From: Methanosuratincolales archaeon
GTDB lineage: Archaea > Thermoproteota > Methanomethylicia > Methanomethylicales > Methanomethylicaceae
Reading direction: 5' to 3'
DNA length: 48,038 bases
Assembly: GCA_014361445.1 (NCBI GenBank)
Contig: JACIVQ010000006.1
Coordinates: 1 to 48,038, forward strand
Numbering within the stretch: position 1 is the stretch's first letter; the number at the start of each line of letters is the position of its first letter. This document shows positions 42,954-48,038 of the stretch, piece after piece. Under the pieces are notes generated by a model. It did not search any database. It was not told where the DNA came from and was given only the letters and a program-made list of their open reading frames with translations. The translations under genes and the position numbers were made by a program.

Positions 42954-44750
42954 TTGTGCGGGATCTTTGGTTGCCTTTGTGAGGGTGCCCCCAGCATATT
43001 GCTCCAAGGACTCAAAAGGCTCGAGTACAGGGGTTACGACTCGGTAGGCATAGCACTCATCAACGGGAAAGATCTTGTTGTGGAAAAAAATAAAGGAAAG
43101 ATCGACGAATTTATATCAGGTCTAGATGAGGCTAGACTGAAAGGGGAGATTGGGGTAGGCCATACAAGGTGGGCAACTCATGGAGCTCCTTCTAAAGAGA
43201 ACGCCCACCCTCATCTAGACTGTTCCAAGAGAATTGCTGTCGTCCACAATGGCGTTTTGGAGAATTTCCTTCAGATCAAGGAAGAGCTCGTGAGAAGGGG
43301 GCACACTTTCTCATCAAGGACGGACAGCGAGGTCATCCCGCACCTCATAGAGGAGTACATGAATGAAGGGCTCACTCTGAAGGATGCCTTAATCAAGTCT
43401 ATGGAGAGAGTGAAGGGATCTGCCGCTATCGCAGTCATCAGCACAGTGGAGCCTAACAAGATCTTTTGCTACAGGAGGGAAAGTCCACTAATCGTAGGAA
43501 TTGGCGATAATGGAGTATTTTGCGCATCTGATATACCTGCGATTATGCCCTACACCCGCAGGGTAATGGTCGTTCCCGAGGATAGGCTCGTCATCCTTGA
43601 AAGAGGCTCGATTCATGTGGAGGACCTTAAGGGTGTTACCTACGAGACTGAGTTCACCGAGATCACATGGGATCTGGAGCTAGCCGAGAAGGGCGGATAT
43701 CCTCACTTCATGATAAAGGAGATCTTTGAACAACCTAGAGCGATAAGAGACACACTGAAGATTCCAACAGTATTCTTGGACAAGGCTGCCAGGCTCATGA
43801 GAGGGCGCATCTACCTGATCGGATCCGGAACATCCTATCACGCCTGCCTCTCAACCTCATACACGGCCTCGGCATTAATTGACATGGAGATGAGGCCGGT
43901 GATCTCTTCGGAGTTCGCAGACGCTCTCCTTTCATTGGAGGATTCAACAGTTATTGCGGTCTCCCAGTCTGGCGAGACGGCCGACACTCTGAATGCCGTG
44001 AAACACGCAAAATCCAAAGGCGCAAGGATTGTGGGCATCACTAACACACTAGGTTCCTCCATTACAACCCTCTCGGACGCATACATATGCACACAGAGCG
44101 GACCTGAGATAGGGGTTGCGGCTACAAAGACTTTCCTGACGCAGCTAGTCGCCCTAGACCTCCTCTTACTGCGCCTTGGTCTAATCTCAGGGAAACTTAG
44201 TGAGCCCGAGCACGACTTGATTACCAAGGAACTTTCGAACCTCCCGGGAATGGTGGAGCAGATCCTCAGCCGTTCCAACAGAGTGAAGGATCTCGCCCTC
44301 AAATATTCTACAAAGGAGAACGCTTTCTTCCTTGGGAGGGGCGCCAATGTAGCCACGGCGCTGGAGGGCGCCCTCAAGCTCAAGGAGATAAGCTACATAC
44401 ACGCGGAGGGGTATCCGGCAGGGGAGTCAAAGCACGGGCCCATATCCCTGGTCGAGCCAAACTTTCTCTGCGTCTTCATAGCCCCCCGAGACAGGACCAG
44501 GGACAGGATCATAGGCAACATAATGGAGATGAAGGCAAGGGGAGCCGAGGTATTCTCCGTCATAACAGAGGGGGACAAGGAACTTAAAGAGATCTCCGAC
44601 GAGTATTTCGAGGTCCCCATATCCAGCGAGATCCTCTACCCTATACTCTGCACAGTCCCTCTACAACTCCTTGCATACTATGCCGCCACCTTTAGGGGCT
44701 TTGACCCAGACAAACCCAGAAATTTGGCAAAGTCCGTAACAGTCCTATGA
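42954..44750 (+). CDS. glmS: Glutamine-fructose-6-phosphate aminotransferase
   Basis: A 598-residue enzyme making glucosamine-6-phosphate. After Met removal, Cys1 of CGIFGC is the glutaminase nucleophile; LKRLEYRGYDSVGIAL and GVGHTRWATHGAPS follow. Two SIS sugar-isomerase domains: IYLIGSGTSYHACLS with SQSGETADTL, and FFLGRGANVATALEGALKLKEISYIHAEGYPAGESKHGPI. The end DKPRNLAKSVTV is the conserved tail. TTG 42954, directly before the Cys codon, has GGTG six nt upstream. Confidence 0.96.
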   Translation: MCGIFGCLCEGAPSILLQGLKRLEYRGYDSVGIALINGKDLVVEKNKGKIDEFISGLDEARLKGEIGVGHTRWATHGAPSKENAHPHLDCSKRIAVVHNGVLENFLQIKEELVRRGHTFSSRTDSEVIPHLIEEYMNEGLTLKDALIKSMERVKGSAAIAVISTVEPNKIFCYRRESPLIVGIGDNGVFCASDIPAIMPYTRRVMVVPEDRLVILERGSIHVEDLKGVTYETEFTEITWDLELAEKGGYPHFMIKEIFEQPRAIRDTLKIPTVFLDKAARLMRGRIYLIGSGTSYHACLSTSYTASALIDMEMRPVISSEFADALLSLEDSTVIAVSQSGETADTLNAVKHAKSKGARIVGITNTLGSSITTLSDAYICTQSGPEIGVAATKTFLTQLVALDLLLLRLGLISGKLSEPEHDLITKELSNLPGMVEQILSRSNRVKDLALKYSTKENAFFLGRGANVATALEGALKLKEISYIHAEGYPAGESKHGPISLVEPNFLCVFIAPRDRTRDRIIGNIMEMKARGAEVFSVITEGDKELKEISDEYFEVPISSEILYPILCTVPLQLLAYYAATFRGFDPDKPRNLAKSVTVL

Positions 44751-44762
44751 GGCAAAAATTCC

Positions 44763-45122
44763 ATGATAGACCATGGGGAAAAAATCGAATTCTCTATAAG
44801 ACGTGCCCTGTCGCTCCTGGAGAGGCTCTCGGAGCTCAAAGAGGACCAGTGGGACATTTCCGCATACAAGAATGCCCTCCTCGCCAGAATGGAAATCCAG
44901 TACATTATGGCGGTGATAAGACTCAAAACTAACAACTCCCTAAGAACTACTGCCCGGTCTAAGATAAATGCCCATGCGGCGGTCCAGCTCCTCAAATCCT
45001 TACTCGCTGCCCCGATCTCAGAGAAAACCTTAGACTCCCTCAGCCAAGTCGATCTTTTCCTAGGAAGGTTTATACTGTCCATGAGGAGGAGGCTGGACAG
45101 GAATCAAAAATATAGAATATAG
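44763..45122 (+). CDS. Hypothetical helical protein
   Basis: A 119-residue, mainly helical, charged protein (ALSLLERLSELKEDQWDIS, KNALLARMEIQYIMAVIRLK, FLGRFILSMRRRLDRNQ). No family recognised. ATG 44763 lies 12 nt after the glmS stop with GAGG upstream, so it is probably co-transcribed with glmS. It faces purA tail to tail. Confidence 0.55.
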   Translation: MIDHGEKIEFSIRRALSLLERLSELKEDQWDISAYKNALLARMEIQYIMAVIRLKTNNSLRTTARSKINAHAAVQLLKSLLAAPISEKTLDSLSQVDLFLGRFILSMRRRLDRNQKYRI

Positions 45123-45164
45123 AAACCAGGAGTCAAAATATAAAATATAGTTATAAAATACTGG

Positions 45165-46202
45165 CTACTTTTTCGCTCTCCTATCTATGACGTCTAAAGT
45201 TGATGGTCCTGTCCCAATTATTGTGACTGGTACTTTGAGCCTATCCTCTAATTCCTCGACAAAATTCTTTGCACCCTCCGGGAGCTTATCGTAATCTCTC
45301 AGACCTCTGCACTCGGGGAAGACTGCGTCTAACTTCGTCAGTGCGATCTGGGTCGCAGAGTTGATCTTTATGGACCTTTCAGCTAGTTTGTAGTTGAACG
45401 GGGCAGCCCTCCTCTTCCTCCCAGTCACAGAGGCTATCTCCAACCAGCCCCTCCTCGCCGCTTCCTCCTCTGGCAACTCGCCTTCGAGGGGCCCTCCGCC
45501 CACTCTGGTCACGTACGACTTGAAGACTATTATTACCTCATCAACGTCCTTTGGGCCAACTCCGACCTCACTGCACACACCTGAAGCAGAGACGTCCCTG
45601 CTCGTCACATATGGATAAGTCCCATGGTATAGCGAAAGGTAGAGTCCTTGGGTTCCCTCTATTAGGACTCTCCCGCCCTTATCAATGCACTCGTGCACCT
45701 CTGCACAGACATCAGTCACGAAGCCCCTCAGTTCCTCGTAATCCCTGGCGAGCTTCAGAAGTCGTAGTGTCCTGTCCACCGTTGCCGAGCCAACGCCAGA
45801 ACCTGTCGATCCAACAACCTTCATTAAAAATTCGTCACTCTTTTCCTTCTGGATGTGTTCAGGTCTTATTATCCCGCTCTTCTCGTCTACTCCTATCCTC
45901 CCAGAGGTCTTTGTCATCTCTACTTCTTTAAGGAAAGTCTCGATGCTGTAGAGGGCGCCCGCTCCCACAAGTAACCTTGTCTTTGGGTTGACAAACGCGC
46001 ATGGCACGATCCTAAGCTTCAGCTCCCTACCCTCATGAACCAGAGTGTGCCCGGCATTTATCGACCCTGTTCTCACAGCTATATCATAATCGTCAGAATA
46101 ACCCAAGTAGGCGGCTATCTTTCCTCTGGGGGGCGCCCGCTACTGCGGTTCGCCTTTCCCCTCGTCTCCGAAGAAGCCGCCGACTAGTACTGTCACTCCC
46201 AT
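45165..46202 (-). CDS. purA: Adenylosuccinate synthetase with a 30-nt intron in the 5' part
   Basis: The enzyme joins IMP and aspartate with GTP, the first step from IMP to AMP. Exon 1 (46202-46156) encodes [16 protein letters not shown]; exon 2 (46125-45165) continues [27 protein letters not shown]. In the genome they are separated by 30 nt with an in-frame TAG (46142-46140). Removal restores the invariant GDEGKGK of the family and gives 335 residues, the archaeal norm. Later motifs are normal: [71 protein letters not shown] precedes ATG 46202. Without removal only a 20-residue peptide, or an N-truncated protein from TTG 46106, would result. Confidence 0.93.
46126..46155 (-). other. Predicted bulge-helix-bulge pre-mRNA intron in purA
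   Basis: The transcript can fold as GGGG, bulge AAA, GGCG, AA, CCGC, loop AGUA, GCGG, G, CGCC, CCCC, bulge AGA: central helix GGGG/CCCC and inner stem GGCG/CGCC plus CCGC/GCGG. Cuts at AA^A and AG^A, the positions used by archaeal tRNA splicing endonuclease, excise exactly 30 nt. The flanking exons add a 7-bp stem GGCGGCU/AGCCGCC, with an internal loop. The single-base ambiguity at the junction does not change the product. Confidence 0.8.
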
Positions 46203-46296
46203 AAAACCACCCTGAAGAGAGGTGAGTTTAAATATACAATATAAATCTTCTTTTTTGCTGCAACCCCTCCACGATAAAAATGGAGTAGATAACGAC

Positions 46297-47058
46297 TTGC
46301 AGATATTTGGGATAAAGTTACCCTTAGTACAGCCAGGCGACGACCTCGTATCCCTCACCATCGAGAGCTCTAAGAGATCTGGCACTCAGATCCTGGACAG
46401 AGACATTCTAGTATTCTCCGCCAAAGTTGTGGGCGTCTCACAGGGGCGCCTCCTTGAACTATCAAAGATCTCTCCCTCGGAGAAGGCGAAGGCGCTCGCC
46501 ACCCTTTACAACCTAGACCCGTCCTTTACAGAGGTGGTGCTCCGCGAGTCTGATGTTATTCTGGGGGGAGTGGAGTACGCCCTCCTCACTATTAAGAAGA
46601 ATGTGGTGATCGCCAACGCCGGCGTTGACCAGTCAAATGCCCCTCTTGGGTATGTAGCCCTTTGGCCGGAAGATCCCCAGAAATCCGCCGAAGATCTCAG
46701 GAGGCGCTTCAAGGAGAACGGGCTTGATGTTGCAATACTGATAACGGACAGCAGAACCCTGCCCATGAGGATGGGGAACAGCTCGGTGGCGCTCGGAGTA
46801 TCCGGTTTCAAACCGATTGAGGACTTAAGGGGGCGGAAGGATCTTTATGGGCGCACGATGAGGGTCAAGCGCCTAGCCGTGGCCGACAACATCGCCTCAG
46901 CCGCCCAGCTTGTAATGGGCGAGACCTCGGAGCAGACTCCTGTTGCGGTAGTGAGGGATGCACCGGTATTATACGGCGAGGGCTTCCGCATAGATGAGGC
47001 GATTATCCCAATGGATGAGTGCCTTATAATGCACATTGTTGGAAAGCGATCCCTCTAA
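46297..47058 (+). CDS. cofE: Coenzyme F420-0:L-glutamate ligase
   Basis: A 253-residue GTP-dependent ligase that adds gamma-linked glutamates to F420-0. Segments: IFGIKLPLVQPGDDLVSL, DILVFSAKVVGVSQGRLLEL, RESDVILGGVEYALLTIKKNVVIANAGVDQSNAP, ITDSRTLPMRMGNSSVALGVSGFKPIEDLRG with metal-binding residues, AQLVMGETSEQTPVAVVRDAP. TTG 46297 with GGAG upstream gives the family length; the frame is open to 46222. F420 is used by methanogens and other archaea. Divergent from purA. Confidence 0.93.
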   Translation: MQIFGIKLPLVQPGDDLVSLTIESSKRSGTQILDRDILVFSAKVVGVSQGRLLELSKISPSEKAKALATLYNLDPSFTEVVLRESDVILGGVEYALLTIKKNVVIANAGVDQSNAPLGYVALWPEDPQKSAEDLRRRFKENGLDVAILITDSRTLPMRMGNSSVALGVSGFKPIEDLRGRKDLYGRTMRVKRLAVADNIASAAQLVMGETSEQTPVAVVRDAPVLYGEGFRIDEAIIPMDECLIMHIVGKRSL

Positions 47059-47151
47059 AAAATTAAAATTATTTACCGCATCTAGCATAATTTCACAGAA
47101 ACATTTAATTATACTATTTAAACCTTAAAAATAATATTAGGGGGTTTGACT

Positions 47152-47604
47152 TTGTCCTACGACCTTGACGAATTGGACAGAATGATCCTTAATCAGCTCC
47201 AGGCAAACGCGAGGACCCCGTTCTCTAAGATAGCCAAGGAGGCAGGTGTTAGTGAGGCGACTGTATTCCTCAGGGTCAGGCGTCTCCAACAGAATGGAGT
47301 TATAAAGGCTTTCAGGGCGATTGTTTCACCGCCACATGTTGGTAGGAGCCTTTCGGCTTTCATTCTCGTAAAGGCTGATCCCCGGAAGTATGGCGAGGTA
47401 CTAAACGTTGTAAAGAACCTAAATGAGGTGACAGAGGCATACGACGTCACAGGTCCATATTACCTTATTTTGAGGGTCGATGTGGCAGACAAGGAGTCTT
47501 TAGCAAAGGTGATCGACCTGATCGGATCGGTGGACGGAGTCTCAAGCACCGAGACTGCTATCGTCCTCAAAGAAGTAAAGGAGAACGTCGGTCTTAAAGT
47601 TTAA
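47152..47604 (+). CDS. Lrp/AsnC-family transcriptional regulator
   Basis: A 150-residue regulator: winged helix ELDRMILNQLQANARTPFSKIAKEAGVSEATVFLRVRRLQQNGVIKAFRA, then the RAM effector domain with SLSAFILVKADPRKYGEVLNVVKNLNEVTEAYDVTGPYYLILRV. GGGGG seven nt before TTG 47152; TTG 47146 is in frame but too close. A TATA-like TATTTAAA lies near 47116. Target unknown. Confidence 0.92.
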   Translation: MSYDLDELDRMILNQLQANARTPFSKIAKEAGVSEATVFLRVRRLQQNGVIKAFRAIVSPPHVGRSLSAFILVKADPRKYGEVLNVVKNLNEVTEAYDVTGPYYLILRVDVADKESLAKVIDLIGSVDGVSSTETAIVLKEVKENVGLKV

Positions 47605-47625
47605 AGGTAAATTAACATTGCGAAA

Positions 47626-47660
47626 GAAGTCCCAGCCCCTTCAGAGGAGGGCAGTTCACC
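47626..47660 (+). repeat. Possible solo end of an IS200/IS605-type element
   Basis: GAAGTCCCAGCCCC-TTCAGAGGAGGGCAGTTCAC in the gap after the Lrp gene has the shape of the right ends of archaeal IS200/IS605-IS1341 elements: a GC-rich imperfect hairpin (GCCC...GGGC) flanked by GAAGT and TTCAC. No transposase is near. The match is to a remembered pattern, not to a computed alignment. Confidence 0.35.
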
Positions 47661-47763
47661 AATTTCAGCAGCCTCACCGCTGAGACACGGATCAACCACA
47701 TTTATTGGTGGGCGTGTCACACATTCGACAAAAATAAAACCCCCTCCCTCCATATCTTAATTT

Positions 47764-47985
47764 ATGGCAAATGAAGTGGTGCCCCTCGTCCTTTTTGGCA
47801 CGTTCCTCATAATCGCTGGTCTCATGCTCCTAGCCCTCAAGAACAAGGAGAAAGTAGAGGGGGGCGCTTTAATTATGATAGGTCCAATACCTATTGTCAT
47901 TGGAAGTAGTCCAAGGATCGTAAAAGCACTTATAATCCTTGGAGTTGCCCTCTTCCTCATAATTCTCCTCGCAATGGTGGTGTGA
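47764..47985 (+). CDS. DUF131 small membrane protein
   Basis: A 73-residue protein with two hydrophobic segments around VEGGALIMIGPIPIVIGSS, the hallmark of the archaeal DUF131 (TIGR00304) family. Function unknown. No ribosome site; AAATAAAA about 25 nt upstream suggests a leaderless mRNA. A second start follows one base after its stop. Confidence 0.85.
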   Translation: MANEVVPLVLFGTFLIIAGLMLLALKNKEKVEGGALIMIGPIPIVIGSSPRIVKALIILGVALFLIILLAMVV

Positions 47986-47986
47986 A

Positions 47987-48038
47987 ATGAACCTCTCAGA
48001 CAAGTTTGCCTTTCTGCTCATAATTGCAGGGATTTCAA
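47987..48038 (+). CDS. Start of a small membrane protein (partial)
   Basis: ATG 47987, with GGTGGTG upstream, begins MNLSDKFAFLLIIAGIS and runs off the right edge. A hydrophobic helix starts at once. DUF131-type genes often occur in pairs, so this is likely the partner, but the fragment is too short to prove it. Confidence 0.5.
   Translation, partial: MNLSDKFAFLLIIAGIS

Noticed and set aside
45165-46106. purA starting at TTG 46106
   Set aside because: This would lack the GDEGKGK nucleotide-binding motif, which is encoded just upstream in an exon with a good start and ribosome site.
46140-46142. TAG in purA read as pyrrolysine or suppressed
   Set aside because: Readthrough would insert ten extra residues inside the most conserved motif of the enzyme; intron removal gives the exact family sequence.

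Overview
This window is from the chromosome of an archaeon of the TACK/crenarchaeal side, probably thermophilic. The evidence is ribosomal protein S26e (absent from most Euryarchaeota), S17e, a type II thermosome, an archaeal histone, ABCE1, GatDE, archaeal-type PEP carboxylase, the archaeal form of threonyl-tRNA synthetase, TATA promoters and heavy use of GTG/TTG starts. CofE implies coenzyme F420. I cannot fix the phylum; Bathyarchaeia- or Methanomethylicia-like lineages would fit. Nearly all of the window is dense housekeeping sequence, with a few decayed mobile fragments.

Layout. 1-3719: a type IV pilus/Tad-like operon (end of a secretion ATPase, two membrane platform proteins, a small pilin-like protein, a membrane-anchored HerA-type ATPase); a prepilin peptidase lies far away at 34415. 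3676-6975: AK6-type kinase, thermosome, histone, S17e. 7034-9395: a C/D box guide RNA, then SerK-like, MoaD/ThiS-like, phosphoribosyltransferase and Cgi121 genes, facing Sua5 and a THUMP protein, so two t6A factors sit tail to tail. 10851-14425: a hyper-acidic 45-residue protein, a zinc-ribbon protein, ABCE1, HtpX and a DUF2116-type protein. 14616-19642: GlyA, DUF2284 and an ECF transporter cassette with a ThiW-like S component. 19724-25951: two intron-containing tRNA-Arg genes with ArgS, PEP carboxylase and a V4R protein between them, and a dead TnpB. 26005-30291: a zinc-binding protein and family B DNA polymerase with an intein. 30863-39015: ThrS, GuaA subunits, archaetidylinositol-phosphate synthase, PadR regulator, TrmY and S26e. 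39572-48038: GatD, GatE, GlmS, PurA, CofE, an Lrp regulator and DUF131 proteins.

The main discovery is in purA. Its reading frame is interrupted near the 5' end by 30 nt containing an in-frame TAG. The interruption folds as a bulge-helix-bulge element, and removing it exactly at the bulges restores the invariant GDEGKGK motif. This looks like an archaeal pre-mRNA intron removed by the tRNA splicing endonuclease. Both tRNA-Arg genes also carry introns, one at the non-canonical position 29/30 with a fully formed bulge-helix-bulge motif. Other notable items are the DNA polymerase intein (ends in Gln, degenerate homing endonuclease), a new C/D box RNA candidate, a hyper-acidic microprotein with a strong Shine-Dalgarno, and four genes whose conserved N-termini have no ATG/GTG/TTG start.
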